This document shows positions 19,387 through 30,100 of a stretch of 64,000 nucleotides of DNA, piece after piece (the stretch's first letter is position 1; the number at the start of each line of letters is the position of its first letter). This DNA is from Pannonibacter phragmitetus_B (GTDB lineage: Bacteria; Pseudomonadota; Alphaproteobacteria; Rhizobiales; Stappiaceae). The notes beneath the pieces were generated by a model. That model had not been told where the DNA came from and searched no databases. It saw only the letters and a list, made by a program, of their open reading frames with translations. The position numbers were made by a program, and so were the translations under genes. The DNA is taken from positions 1,488,001-1,552,000 of the forward strand of contig NZ_JBNINT010000001.1 in NCBI RefSeq assembly GCF_050510895.1, given 5' to 3'.

Positions 19387-21603
19387 CTGGGGGCTTCGAA
19401 GCGGCGCACGTCCGAGCGGGTACCGTCCTTGTAGGTCAGCTGCACGGTGAGGAAAGACGTATTGCGCGGCACCCGCAGGTAAAGCTCCGATCCCGGCCCT
19501 GACGACGGCACGGCATGAGGATTGTCCGGATCGCAGGGGCCAGTCTCGAAGGCCGTGTCCGGCTCGTCCTTGTTGATGCCGTAGCGCACGCCGGATAACG
19601 CGCAGCGGTAGCTGATCAGATGGGTGAAATAAGCGAGCCTGTCCCCGCTGCCGCCGAAGGAGACCCAACTGTTCCAGAACCGCTCGAGAATGTCCTTCTG
19701 CCCCGCAATTAGCGCCGTGTCCGGATCAAAATGCAGCGTATAGGGCCCCTGCGTCTCGCCGCGCAGGTTGGTGTATTGCACCTCGATGTCCATGGCTGCG
19801 GCTGAACCCGGCAGCTCGAAGCCGGGATAGGGCAGGGGCTGGCCGGTTGCCGGGTCCATCGCGCCGCTCATGACGCCGGTGGAGCGGAACTCCCCGCCCG
19901 GCAGGCGCACGAAGATCTCCCGTGCCTTGTCGGCGATGGAGAGCGTCATCAGCCAGCCCTGATTGCTGCGGGTGGCGGACAGCTGCAGCGGGTTGGCCAT
20001 GGCCGCATCGCTCATGGCTGAAAGCGCGGCAAGGCGGCTGCGGGCATCCTCCAGCCAGCTAGCGGCCATCTGCTGGTCGATGAAATAGCGCAGCACCTTG
20101 CCTTGATCCGCCGCCTCAACGAAGCGGGTCAGAAGCTCCTTTTCCTCGTCTTGTCGGCAAGCGATTGCTGACCGAGGCGGCTCTGCGAATAATCAAGGCT
20201 GAGTTCGTAGAGCGCCGGGCCGAAATCCGGATAGGCCTCGATGAAGCTGTTCAGCCTGCGCACGCGCTCGTCCCGTTCTTCCAGCAGGATCGCTGCAAAC
20301 AGCGTTGCCGGATCGCGGCGCCCGGCAGAGAGCGAACGGTAGACCTCCCGCGCACCGGCACGGCCCTCCTGCACCTTCAGCACTGCCTGAAAGCGCAGGT
20401 GCGGATCAATCTGCGGCTCGCCGAAAGCAAAGAACTTCAGGTAGTCCGCACGCGCCCCCGGATAGTCGCCCTTCAGCTCACGCAGGCGGGCGTTGGCATA
20501 GAACTCATGCGGGCGCTGCGGATTTTCCACCAGAAGCGAGCGGCTTTGCAGGGCAGCGAAAAGCTGCTCGATCTGTCCGGTGTCTGCCGCAGGCAGGCTG
20601 GCAAGGCGCATGCGGGCCAGTTCGGTAAAGGCGCCAGCCGGGAAGCGCTCCAGATAGGCCTCATAGTCGGCAGCGGTGCGGCTGTCCTTGACCCCGTTCC
20701 AGAACACCAGTTCCTGCTGCAGCGCCTCGGCAGTGGCCGCAGGCGCAGGGCCGGAGCCCGCAACACCCGTGCTGTCTGCGCTGGGCATCAGGATGATATC
20801 GGTCGTGAGCGAAGAGTGATCCCAGGGCACCTGCGCCCCATCCGTCGCCGTCACCACATCCTGCCGCACGCGCTTGAACACGGTTTCGATGCTGGCACCG
20901 GGCACCAGAAGTTCCCGGGCGATGGCTGCGGAATAGGGGCTGTTGAGGCCCTCGCCATCGGCCGCCGTGCTGCCGGGGGCCGTTGCAAAGGAAATGAAAC
21001 TTCCGCGCGGCGTGCCTGTGAGCAGTGTCAGCCCACCCGCGCTGCCGCCTGCGGAGCGGCTCAGAGCCGTGTTGCGGCAGGCATCGAGAATGATGATGTT
21101 CGGCCCGTCATGGGCCTCTTCCACGGCTGCCAGCACCCAGTCCACCGGCAGCGCCTCGAACTCCGCATCCACTTCCTCGCGCAGATCCGCGCCAAGCGGG
21201 GCAAGGTAATTGCGCCCGCCTGCAGCAAATCCGTGGCCGGAATAATAAACCGCAGCCAGCGTGCCGGAGGGGCTGCCTTGAGCTTGGCCGTGAAGTCGCG
21301 CACGGCAGCTTTCAGGCTCCGCAGATCCGCATCCATCACCAGTGTCACCTCAAAGCCGGCAGCCTTGAGGCTACCCGAGATCAGTGCCGCATCATTGGCC
21401 GGGTTCTTCAACGCGGGCAGGGAAGGGCTGTCATAGGTGGCATTGCCGATGACCAGCGCAAGGCGGCTGGCCGCGCTTTCAGCGCGTGCCTGAGCCACCG
21501 CACCCAGCAGCATGAGGCAGAGGAGTATAGCCACCGCCCAGGCACCCAACTGCCCGCACGTGCCATCCATGGTCCTCTGCCTTGAACTGTCAGCCTGTCT
21601 CAT
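19383..21603 (-). CDS. Secreted caspase-fold (peptidase C14) protein, two frameshifts
   Basis: A prokaryotic caspase-like (metacaspase, C14) protease of about 740 residues after repair. A signal peptide or anchor (AVAILLCLMLLGAVAQARA) precedes the p20-like domain, RLALVIGNATYDSPSLPALKNPANDA. The catalytic histidine lies just after the first break. Adding one C to the run corresponding to GGGG at 21269-21272 restores YYSGHGFAAGGRNYLAPLGA. The catalytic cysteine is in NIIILDACRNTAL. A tetratricopeptide-like helical region and a C-terminal beta-rich domain follow. The second break is at TTTT 20140-20143. One added base joins DKTRKK to ELLTRFVEAADQGKVLRYF. Start choices are 21603 or 21570; the latter has AGAGGA just upstream. 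Its stop overlaps the cyclase start. Cleavage targets are unknown. Confidence 0.87.
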
Positions 21604-21977
21604 GCCCTGTCCTTGCCCGTGCCAGCATCCGGATTGGTATCCCGTGTATCTGCCGCTCTGGATAATCCGCCGGAGCCGGCAAAGGCAACCTGCGGCAAGG
21701 TATCTTAAGGCCTATGGTCTTTCCCGCTGTGTCGCCTGTCACGCTCATGCGGTCTTTGATGTGTCAGAGGATGGGATTTACTGAAGGTTTTTGTGCCGTC
21801 TAAGAAAGCAATTTTCGATATGTAGACCTATAAGATGCGCTTATCCTAATGATATTTTCTGGTTATGTAATGATGAAACTCCTGATTAAATCTGCTTAAG
21901 TCATCAAAGGGTCTCTGAAGCTTCGTCAATCTGTCATATGGAGACTTGCATATGCGCCCCTGAACAGGGAGCGCAGG
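21604..21977. promoter_or_regulatory. Divergent promoter region with a Pho-box-like half-site
   Basis: These 374 bases separate the minus-strand caspase operon from the plus-strand Ugp-like importer and hold no convincing gene. From about 21,780 the DNA is markedly AT-rich, as expected for promoters in a GC-rich genome. CTGTCAT at 21931-21937 matches one half of the PhoB box exactly, but a properly spaced second half is not clear. Two CATATG palindromes at 21935-21940 and 21949-21954 flank GAGACTTG. Confidence 0.35.
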
Positions 21978-23134
21978 ATGTCGCCGCAAGCAGTCGAACT
22001 TTCCGGAATCCGCAAGACCTTTGGCAGCGAAAGCGTGCTCAAGGGCATCGATCTGTCCATCCGTCCGGGTGAATTTCTCTCACTGGTCGGTTCCTCCGGC
22101 TGTGGCAAATCCACGCTGTTGCGGGTTATCGCCGGGCTTGAGATGCCGGATCAGGGCCCGGGGCAGGGCAAGGTTAGCATCGGCGGCTCAGATGTGACCG
22201 GCATGGACCCGAGCGACCGGAACCTTGCCATGGTGTTCCAGTCCTACGCGCTTTACCCGCACATGAGCGTCCGCCAGAACATCGCCACCCCTTGCGCATG
22301 CGCCGTCTGCCCGTCTCCGCCCGCCTGCCGCTGGTTGGTGGCCTGATGGCGCCAAAGGCACGCCTTGCCGAAATTTCAGCCGCCGTCGAGGACGCCGCCG
22401 AAACCCTTCAGATCGGCCATCTTCTGGACCGCAAGCCCGCCCAGCTTTCCGGTGGCCAGCGCCAGCGCGTGGCACTGGCCCGGGCGCTGGTGCGCTCTCC
22501 GGCTGCTTTCCTGATGGATGAGCCATTGTCGAACCTTGATGCCAAGCTGCGCGCCCACATGCGCGAGGAGCTGGCGGCTCTGCACCGGCGCCTGGGCGCA
22601 ACCTTCATCTATGTCACGCACGACCAGATCGAAGCCATGACCATGTCGGACCGCATCGCGCTGATGTCGGAAGGGCGGATCGAGCAGCTGGGCACACCGG
22701 ATGAGCTCTACCGCCGCCCGGCGACGCTGACGGTGGCCCGCTTCATTGGCATGCCGGCGATCAACCTTTTGCCAGCCGAGATCAGCGCTGAAGGCCGCGT
22801 CCAGGCTTTGGGGCAGGATCTGGGAGTGCAGGTGGCCGCACAAGGGACCGAAACCGCCACCATCGGCTTGCGCCCGGAAGATTTGGTCCCTGCATCAGAT
22901 GGGCTTGCCGTGCGCGTTCTGCGCGCCGAAATGCACGGTGCCGACCGCTATGTCAGCTGCGCGCTTGTTGGCCGGGATGATCTCGTCCTGACCTTCCGCC
23001 AGTCCGCTGCCGAGCCTCTCGCCATCTCGCCGGAAGGCACGCTGCACCTGTCTTTTGCGCCGGAGCGGCTGCATGTCTTCGGTGCCGATAGCCTGCGCCG
23101 CGAAACCGCGAAAACGGGGAGGGCGGCAGCATGA
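21978..23134 (+). CDS. Ugp-like ABC transporter ATP-binding protein, one frameshift
   Basis: The ATPase of a carbohydrate-uptake (CUT1) importer resembling UgpC/MalK. It has Walker A GSSGCGKST (about residue 42) and a Q-loop MVFQSYALYPHMSV. After the break come the signature LSGGQRQRVALARAL, Walker B AAFLMDEPLSNLD and the switch histidine in YVTHDQIEAMTM. A C-terminal regulatory OB-fold region follows (GLRPEDLV). The frame breaks at CCCC 22288-22291. One added C restores QNIATPLRMRRLP and a single protein of about 385 residues. The start has GGGAGCGCAGG upstream. The stop overlaps the next gene as ATGA. Placing the ATPase first in the operon is usual for several rhizobial CUT1 systems. Confidence 0.9.
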
Positions 23135-24063
23135 GTGTGACCAGCCTCGGCCTTGAGACCGGAGAGGCCGCGCCCCTGCCGCGCTGCCGCTCACGCATGG
23201 AGCGGCGCATGATGGCGCGGGGGCTGATGTTCGCCGCCCCTGCCAGCCTGGTTCTGCTCGGTATCTACATTCTGCCCGTCATCATCCTTGCCGGGTTTTC
23301 CGTCACCGACTATCAGCTTGGCGCATTGTCCTTCCGTTTCATTGGTCTTGATAATTTTGCGCAGGCCTTCTCCGACCCGGTGTTCATGCGGGCGCTGCGC
23401 AACACCGCGCTCTATGCGGCCCTGGTCATTCCCTTTGGCGTGGGTCTGGGACTTGGGGTGGCACTGCTGGTCAATGCCCGCAAGCGCAGCCGCGGCTTCT
23501 GGGAAGTGGCTTACTTCCTGCCCGTCACGGCAACGCTCGTCGCCATGGCCACCGTCTGGCAGTTCCTGCTGCATCCCTCCATCGGCCCGGTGAATGCCGC
23601 CATCAAGTGGCTGGGCTTCGAGCCTGTTTCCTTCCTCTCCGATCCGGCGCTCTTGATCCCTTCCATGGCGATCATCGGCATCTGGCAGGTGCTGGGTTTC
23701 AACATGGTGCTGTTTCTGGCCGGACTTACCGCCATTCCGCAGGACCTTTATGAAGCCGCAAGGCTGGATGGTGCCCGCTCGCCGCTGGACCGGTTCCTGA
23801 CGGTCACCTGGCCGATGCTGGGGCCAACCACGCTTTTCGTCGTGGTCACCACCTCCATCTCCGCCTTCAAGGTTTTCGAGACGGTGGCCGTTCTGACCAA
23901 GGGGCGCTTCGGCTCCGAGACGCTGCTCTTCGCGCTCTATCTCGAAGGCTTTGAATATTCCAACACCGGCTATGCCGCCGCGCTGACGCTGATCTTCCTT
24001 GCAATCGTGCTGGTGCTGTCCATCGGGCAGACGGTGCACATGGACCGGAAGGTGCATTACTGA
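23131..24063 (+). CDS. CUT1-type ABC transporter permease (UgpA-like)
   Basis: A 310-residue inner-membrane permease. A cytoplasmic N-terminus is followed by about six membrane helices, the first being GLMFAAPASLVLLGIYILPV. The ATPase-docking EAA loop is IPQDLYEAARLDGARSPLDRFLTVTWP. The pattern and length match UgpA/MalF-type permeases. The start overlaps the ATPase stop (ATGA), and its own stop overlaps the next permease (TGATG), so all three are translationally coupled. Confidence 0.92.
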   Translation: MSVTSLGLETGEAAPLPRCRSRMERRMMARGLMFAAPASLVLLGIYILPVIILAGFSVTDYQLGALSFRFIGLDNFAQAFSDPVFMRALRNTALYAALVIPFGVGLGLGVALLVNARKRSRGFWEVAYFLPVTATLVAMATVWQFLLHPSIGPVNAAIKWLGFEPVSFLSDPALLIPSMAIIGIWQVLGFNMVLFLAGLTAIPQDLYEAARLDGARSPLDRFLTVTWPMLGPTTLFVVVTTSISAFKVFETVAVLTKGRFGSETLLFALYLEGFEYSNTGYAAALTLIFLAIVLVLSIGQTVHMDRKVHY

Positions 24064-24884
24064 TGGCCGTCCTTCGCCGCCTTGCCCCTCATCTGGTTCT
24101 GGCCCTTGGCGCAGCCTTCATGCTGCTGCCGTTCTACTGGATGCTGCTGACCTCCATCCGCCCGCCTGCGGAGATCTTCAACGTCTCGCTCTGGCCATTC
24201 CCGGACCAGTTCGACGGGGCGGAGAACTATTCCCGCGCCGCCAGCCAGGTGCCCATGGCGCGCTTCATGCTGAATGGCGCCATCGTCTGCGGCGGTATTC
24301 TGATCGTGCAGATCCTGACGGCCGTGCCTGCGGCCTATGCCTTGGCCAAGCTCCGCTTCCCCGGCCGCCGCCTGCTGCTCGGTCTCGTCATCGCGGCGCT
24401 CTGCGTGCCCATGCAGGCACTGGCCCTGCCGCTGTTTGTCGGGCTCGCCTGGACCAAGATGCTCAACACCTATGTGGCGATGATGCTGCCGTTCTTCCTG
24501 TCGGTCTTCGCCATCTTCCTGTTCCATCAGTCCTTCCGCAGTTATCCGGACGAAATCATCGAGGCCGCCCGCATGGATGGCTTTTCGGAGATGGAAATCT
24601 GCTGGGGTCTGGTGCTGCGCGGCTCGCTGCCCTCGCTCGCGGCCTTCTCGGTCTTCTCCGTGGTGGCCCACTGGAATGACCTTTACTGGCCGATGATCGT
24701 CGTCACCGACGTCAACCTCGCCCCGCCGCCGCTCGGCATGCTGTTCTTCGCCGATGCGGAGACGGGCGCTAACTATGGCGCGCTGATGGCCGGTGCCACT
24801 CTCATCACCGCACCCATGGTGCTGTGCTTCCTCCTTGCCCGCCGTCATTTCATCGCGGGCATCACCATGACCGGTGTCAAATGA
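24063..24884 (+). CDS. CUT1-type ABC transporter permease (UgpE-like)
   Basis: A 273-residue permease of the UgpE/MalG type. It begins with a membrane helix ending MLLPFYWMLLTSIRPPAEIF, a conserved opening. It has the EAA loop YPDEIIEAARMDGFSEMEICWGLVLRGSLP, and it ends with the short tail FIAGITMTGVK typical of this subunit. It overlaps the upstream permease by one base and is followed 41 bases later by the binding-protein gene. Confidence 0.93.
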   Translation: MAVLRRLAPHLVLALGAAFMLLPFYWMLLTSIRPPAEIFNVSLWPFPDQFDGAENYSRAASQVPMARFMLNGAIVCGGILIVQILTAVPAAYALAKLRFPGRRLLLGLVIAALCVPMQALALPLFVGLAWTKMLNTYVAMMLPFFLSVFAIFLFHQSFRSYPDEIIEAARMDGFSEMEICWGLVLRGSLPSLAAFSVFSVVAHWNDLYWPMIVVTDVNLAPPPLGMLFFADAETGANYGALMAGATLITAPMVLCFLLARRHFIAGITMTGVK

Positions 24885-24925
24885 CCCGGCCTTTCTCCTC
24901 CTCCCAACCGCATCCGGAGACTGTC

Positions 24926-26218
24926 ATGAAGATCACTCGCCGCACCGCCATCGGCGGTCTTGCTCTCGGCCTTGCCATGGCCGGGCTTGGCAAGCCTGCC
25001 TTCGCCGATCAGATCACGCTGGACGTGCTCTACAACCTGCCGGGCTTCACCAAGTTTCATCAGCCGCTGGCCGATGAGTTCATGAAGAACAACCCGGACA
25101 TCAAGATCAACTTCCTTGCCCCTGCCGCCGGCTACAACGAAGGCCAGCAGCAGGTGCTGCGCGCCGCCGTGACGGGCAACCTGCCGGATGTCTATTTCTC
25201 CGGCTATAACCTGACGGCGGAACTCGTCCACACGCTGGCCCCGCGCAACCAGATCACCGATCTGACGCCCTTCATCGAAGCCGAAGGCGGCCAGGCGTTC
25301 CTGGATGCCAACTACAGCCCGAAGATGGCCGCTCTCGGCCAGATCGACGGCAAGCAGTATGGCCTGCCGGTCAACGCTTCCTCGCCGATCATGTATATCA
25401 ACGCCGATCTGGTGAAGAAGGCGGGCGGCGACCCGGACAAGATGCCCACCACCTTCGAGGGCCTCATCGAGCTGGCCGCGAAGATCCATGCCCTTGACCC
25501 GAAGATTGCCGGCATGGGCTATGACATCAACGGCTGGCCGGATGACTGGCTGTGGCAGGCGCTGATTTTCCAGCAGGGCGGCCGTCTGGTCGATGCGGAA
25601 ACGAAGACCGTTGCCTTCGACAACGAAATTGGCCTCAATGCCATGAAGCTGACCCGCCGTTTCGTCACCGAAGGCGGCCAGAACCTTCTGGACTGGGACC
25701 AGTCGCGCCAGCAGTTCGGCGCAGGCCTCACCGGCTTCATCTTCTCCACGCCGGCCCACGTGCAGACCATCGAAGGCCTGGTGGGTGACCGCTTCACGCT
25801 GAAGACCGCCACCTTCCCGCTGGACAACAAGGATACCGGCGGCGTGCCGACCGGCGGCAACTCTGCTGTGATCCTGACGCAGGACAAGTCCAAGCAGGAC
25901 GCGGCCTGGAAGTATCTGAAGTGGATCACCGGTCCGCAGGCGCAGGACACCATCGTGCGCATCACCGGCTATCTGCCGACCAACAAACTGGCCACCGGTC
26001 CGGACTTCCTCGCACCCTTCTATGCCGAGAAGCCGAACGTGAAGACCGCTTCCCTGCAGGCTGACCGCTCCATGCCCTGGGCCGGCTATCCGGGCGGCGA
26101 TTCCGTGCGCATCTGGCGCACCCAGCGCGACATCATCGGTGCCGTCATGCGCGGCGAACTGACGCCGGAAGACGGCCTGAAGCAGGTGGTCGAGCAGACC
26201 AACGCCCTGATGAAGTGA
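24926..26218 (+). CDS. CUT1-type ABC transporter substrate-binding protein (UgpB-like family 1)
   Basis: A 430-residue periplasmic solute-binding protein of family 1. The ATG at 24926 is preceded by CCGGAGA. The N-terminus has a twin-arginine signal (ITRRTAIGGLALGLAMAG, cleavage after AFA) rather than a plain Sec signal. The mature part shows the family pattern FHQPLADEFMKNNPDIKINF, PDVYFSGYNLTAELV and GLPVNASSPIMYIN. It is the fourth gene of the importer. Because a GpdQ-like phosphodiesterase follows, the ligand may be a glycerophosphodiester or glycerol phosphate; that is inferred, not read from the binding site. Confidence 0.92.
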   Translation: MKITRRTAIGGLALGLAMAGLGKPAFADQITLDVLYNLPGFTKFHQPLADEFMKNNPDIKINFLAPAAGYNEGQQQVLRAAVTGNLPDVYFSGYNLTAELVHTLAPRNQITDLTPFIEAEGGQAFLDANYSPKMAALGQIDGKQYGLPVNASSPIMYINADLVKKAGGDPDKMPTTFEGLIELAAKIHALDPKIAGMGYDINGWPDDWLWQALIFQQGGRLVDAETKTVAFDNEIGLNAMKLTRRFVTEGGQNLLDWDQSRQQFGAGLTGFIFSTPAHVQTIEGLVGDRFTLKTATFPLDNKDTGGVPTGGNSAVILTQDKSKQDAAWKYLKWITGPQAQDTIVRITGYLPTNKLATGPDFLAPFYAEKPNVKTASLQADRSMPWAGYPGGDSVRIWRTQRDIIGAVMRGELTPEDGLKQVVEQTNALMK

Positions 26219-26225
26219 TGCTTTT

Positions 26226-26255
26226 CCCGGCTGCCTGCATCTTGCGGCAGCCGGG
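26226..26255 (+). other. Perfect 10-base-pair hairpin after the binding-protein gene
   Basis: CCCGGCTGCC at 26226-26235 pairs perfectly with GGCAGCCGGG at 26246-26255 around a 10-base loop, starting eight bases after the stop codon. No T run follows, so mRNA stabilisation or attenuation is as likely as termination. Confidence 0.55.
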
Positions 26256-26275
26256 CACAGACATTTGACCGTTGA

Positions 26276-26306
26276 GGCTGCGGGGGTCTGGTTCCCGCAG
26301 CCTTTT
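26276..26306 (+). terminator. Rho-independent terminator-like hairpin
   Basis: GGCTGCGGG at 26276-26284 pairs with CCCGCAGCC at 26294-26302, followed directly by TTTT. This is the most canonical intrinsic terminator in the left half of the window. It lies between the importer and the phosphodiesterase, only 36 bases before the latter's start, so the two genes may be partly uncoupled. Confidence 0.6.
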
Positions 26307-26341
26307 CATGCCGCCCTTGCGTAGCCCTCAGGACACATTCC

Positions 26342-27142
26342 ATGAAAATCATCCAGCTCACCGACACCCACCTGATGCCCCCTGGCGCAGTGGTGAATGG
26401 TGTTGATCCGGAGCGCCAGCTCCGCCTTGCCGTTGAGGACATTCTTGCCCGTCATGGGGATGCGGATTTGATGGTCATCACAGGTGACCTGTGCAATCAC
26501 GGTGATCCGGAAGCCTATGCGCTGCTGCGCGAGATCCTGGCGCCCGTGCCCTTCGAAGTGCGCCTTCTGATCGGCAACCACGACCGCCGCCCGGAGTTCC
26601 GCGACGCCTTCCCGGAGCGTCCGGTGGACGGGCAGGGCTTCGTCCAGTCCTTCAAGGATACGGACCATGGCCGGCTGCTGTTTCTGGACACCCATGAAGC
26701 GGGCATGATCGGCGGGCTCTATGGTGCGGACCGCATGGCCTTTCTCGATGAAGCGCTGGCCGGGGCAGGGGATGTGCCCGTCACCGTCTTCATCCATCAC
26801 CCGCCCTTCGATTGTGGCATCGGCCATTTCGAGAACATCGGCCTGCATGATGACGGCGCGCTGATGCAGCGCCTTGGCGCCCATCCGGGCGGCGTGCGCC
26901 ACATCGTTTTCGGCCACATCCACATCCCCATGGCAGGCACGGCGGCCAACGGCATCGCCTACAGTTCCGGTCAGGCAACCGGCCACCGCTTCATCACCGA
27001 CCTCGCCGACCCATGCCCCTGGTGGACCGGCGGCAACCCCACCTACCGCATCCTCCTCCTCGACGCCCACGGCCTGCGCGCCTACACCGCCGAGACGTCG
27101 CAAGTGGCAACCAGCCGCGCAGCGCGGTGCGAGGGGCCGTGA
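26342..27142 (+). CDS. GpdQ-like metallophosphodiesterase
   Basis: A 266-residue cytosolic class III phosphodiesterase (CpdA/GpdQ superfamily). The dinuclear metal ligands are all visible and fall almost at the same positions as in GpdQ. These are Asp8 and His10 (LTDTH), Asp49 (ITGDLCNHGD), Asn79 (GNHD), the His152/153 pair (HHPPF), and His192 with His194 (GHIH). GpdQ-type enzymes hydrolyse glycerophosphodiesters to glycerol 3-phosphate. Following an Ugp-like importer, this fits intracellular use of phospholipid head-group diesters as a phosphorus or carbon source. A cyclic-nucleotide phosphodiesterase activity is a possible alternative. It ends five bases before the convergent zorD gene, so the island begins immediately after it. 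Confidence 0.88.
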   Translation: MKIIQLTDTHLMPPGAVVNGVDPERQLRLAVEDILARHGDADLMVITGDLCNHGDPEAYALLREILAPVPFEVRLLIGNHDRRPEFRDAFPERPVDGQGFVQSFKDTDHGRLLFLDTHEAGMIGGLYGADRMAFLDEALAGAGDVPVTVFIHHPPFDCGIGHFENIGLHDDGALMQRLGAHPGGVRHIVFGHIHIPMAGTAANGIAYSSGQATGHRFITDLADPCPWWTGGNPTYRILLLDAHGLRAYTAETSQVATSRAARCEGP

Positions 27143-27147
27143 GGGGG

Positions 27148-30100
27148 CTATGGCAGCCGGATGGATCCATCGGGCTGCATTTCTGGAGGTGGCAGTCCAT
27201 CGCGTTCAAACATTGCGTGCATTGAGCCAGCTATGGCATCGCCGTCCTGCCTGGTTGGGCTATCGCTCAGCAGATGCTGAAGCTCGCTGATATCGGATTG
27301 CGTATCACCCATCGGCCACAGCGCTGCGGCTGCCAGGCGGCGTTTCCGGTTCATGAGGCTTTGGAGAAGGCAGTCGAATGTCTGTTCCCGGTATTCCGGA
27401 TGAATGGCCATTGGAAGATGAACTGACACCGGCCGTGTCTGTCCGAGACGGTGTACGCGATCGTTGCACTGTTCCTCAACCGCTGGATTCCACCATCTTG
27501 ACAGATGAATAACATGGGTTGCTGCAGTTAGCGTCAGGCCGGTACCTGCTGCCTTTGGGCCAAGGACAAGAAGATCGAAGCCTCCGTCTACCTCGAGGTG
27601 ACGCTGGAACCGATTGACGATGGCCTGCCGTTTCTGGATTGGCGTGTCACCATTTATAAGGTCAATCTGCTTTAGACCGAATTCAGCCTTCACAAGTTCG
27701 ATAAACCTGTACTGCATCTGACGATGCTCAATAAAGACGAGCGCTCTTTCGCTCTTCTCCGAAATGGAACGCAAGATGCTCATCGCAGCGGTCAGGCGTG
27801 CGGATTCCTTGATAAAGGCTGCATTGTCAGCTGTTGCCCCCATCCCGGGGTGAACTGATACACTCCGGATATGGTGCAGCATCCTCAGTTGCGCTCCCAA
27901 TCCACCGCTTGCGAGTTTTAGTTTGGCATCATCATATGCGGTTGCCTGAACGGTTGGCATGAGACGGGGGTGAAGGCGTCTGGTCTTCTCCGGAAGATCT
28001 CTCGCCACCATGTCCTTGATGCGCCGAATCGCAAGTGCGGGCTTTCTTCCTGAAGGTTCGAAGGTTCTCTGATAGAGTTCCCGCATGCTTTCTGGAGTAG
28101 GGTCAGCATACTGTTCCCTGAATTCCTTGAGAGTTCCCAATGCTCCGGGAGCAATTCTGTCCATGATGGCCCACAGGTCGACTGTGGTGTTTTCGATGGG
28201 GGTACCCGTCAAGCCAATACAGAAATCGGTATTTACGGAGCGCGCAGCCTTTGCCCGCAGGCTGAACGGGTTTTTCAAAGCCTGGATCTCGTCAAACACC
28301 GTTGCTGCAAATCTGATGCGTCCCAATGAGTGCTGGAAATTGGTCAGGGTTGTATAGGTTGTCAGCACCCAGTACCGGTGTGCGCGGTTATCCTGAATGG
28401 CTTCGTGCAAGGCACTCAGGTCCAGCTTCGCAATGCCGTCATCCGTATCTTTTCCCGCATAGCCAGCCTTCTTCTGGCTGGAAATTCCGCTGCCGAAAAG
28501 CCGGATGACATTACCAAGACCAGGCTCCTGCATGTGATTGCGAACCTCCATCTGCCAGTTTTCAAGCAGAGAGGTTGGCGCCACGATCAGTACCGGTCCT
28601 CTGGGCATGGCCTGGGATTGTGCCATGTTGTCCTTTAACCAAGCGAGGAAAGTGATGGTTTGAAGGGTCTTACCGAGGCCCTGTTCATCAGCGTTGAGGA
28701 TCCCAGGCAATCCTGCGCGCCATGCGTCAGCTTGCCATTCGAAGCTCGCTCTCTGATGTTCCTTCAACGGGGTCAGGATTGCTGGAGGCACCGCGATGGG
28801 TATGACGGATTGCCTTGGCCTCAAGCCAGCTTGCCATTTCAGGTCCTCGAAATTGTCCTTGGTGTCAAGCACCAGCGGAGCACCCGGCGACGGCGGTAGT
28901 TGCTCCGGATCGTCACTGCCCTCGATTTCCTTTTCAGCAATCTTGCCATTCAGCAGCGCAACTGTTTCCGGACGGGCGGGCAACTCGATAGCATCAAAGT
29001 TTACATGTTTCTCACCTGCGGCAATCCCGTCGATGACTTGATCCCGCAGGCTAGTCAGTTCCCTGTGCCCAAGTGGGGCGAGGGCCTCCTTGAGGATCTG
29101 CGCGAACTCCTCCGGCAGCCAGGCCGTGCCGCTACCGGTAATTTCCTGATCCGGCTTCTGATATGCAATGATCCCTGTGACACGTTCCGAGAACTCTGCT
29201 GTCTCGATGAAGAGCGGGCCAGCCGCAGCCTCAATGGCCTCTTGCTGGCCTGAATCCGATAAACCATCCAGTTTGCCGCTTTCACGCAATTGACGCTCAA
29301 TTGCCTCGCTGATCAGACGTTGGGGGTTCTGGATGAAAGCACGTCTTTCCGAAAGGGGGCCTTCTGCATGCGCGCCATCACGTCGAGTGCAGGTGCTGCC
29401 GCCCTGTCGATGACAAGATAGTTGCCCGGAGAAAGACGGTAGGCTGCAAGTGCTCCCCGGCTGCGAACCTGGGATTGGAAGCGCTGGAGTTCCTGACCTG
29501 CGAGTTCGCTCTGATCCTCGCTGACAGATCCCGCTTCAAGTTCGCCATCGTCTCCCCGGATCCGTTGTCTGGAGAACGGAACCACTTCAAAGTCTTCAGT
29601 TCCGGAAGTTGAGATGGAAAAACTGTCTGCCAGCCGTACTTCAAGCCCCGACAGAAAGTCCGTCATTGACGATCGTGCGGATACCTCGCCATGGGCCATG
29701 GAGACGCCTGGCTCCAGTGCCTGCCGGAATCTGGCCAGCGCTTCCCAGTCGTGCGCATCGCCCTGACCCGGTCGAAAGCCATCTGCCACATCCAGCGCTT
29801 CCATCATCCAGAGCGGGATACGGTAGTGTTGCCCGCCCATGGACAGGATCGAGCCGGATCGCTTTGGAAAGACGCGCTGTCCCTGGCGAAACCATTCGTA
29901 CCGAAGCTTGAACCCAGACGAACCGAGAAGTCCTTCCGCGTCGGTCCGCAGAAGCAGATCCGTGAGGCGGGGAAGGCCGAGGACTGCAGCCGTCGAACTG
30001 TCCAGGCTGGCAACAAGCCGGTGCGGCAAGCGGATTTCGCTGCTTGAAACAGAAAGTTCAAGCCGGAGCGTGGCGGCTAGCGCCCTGAAGTCGGCAAGCG

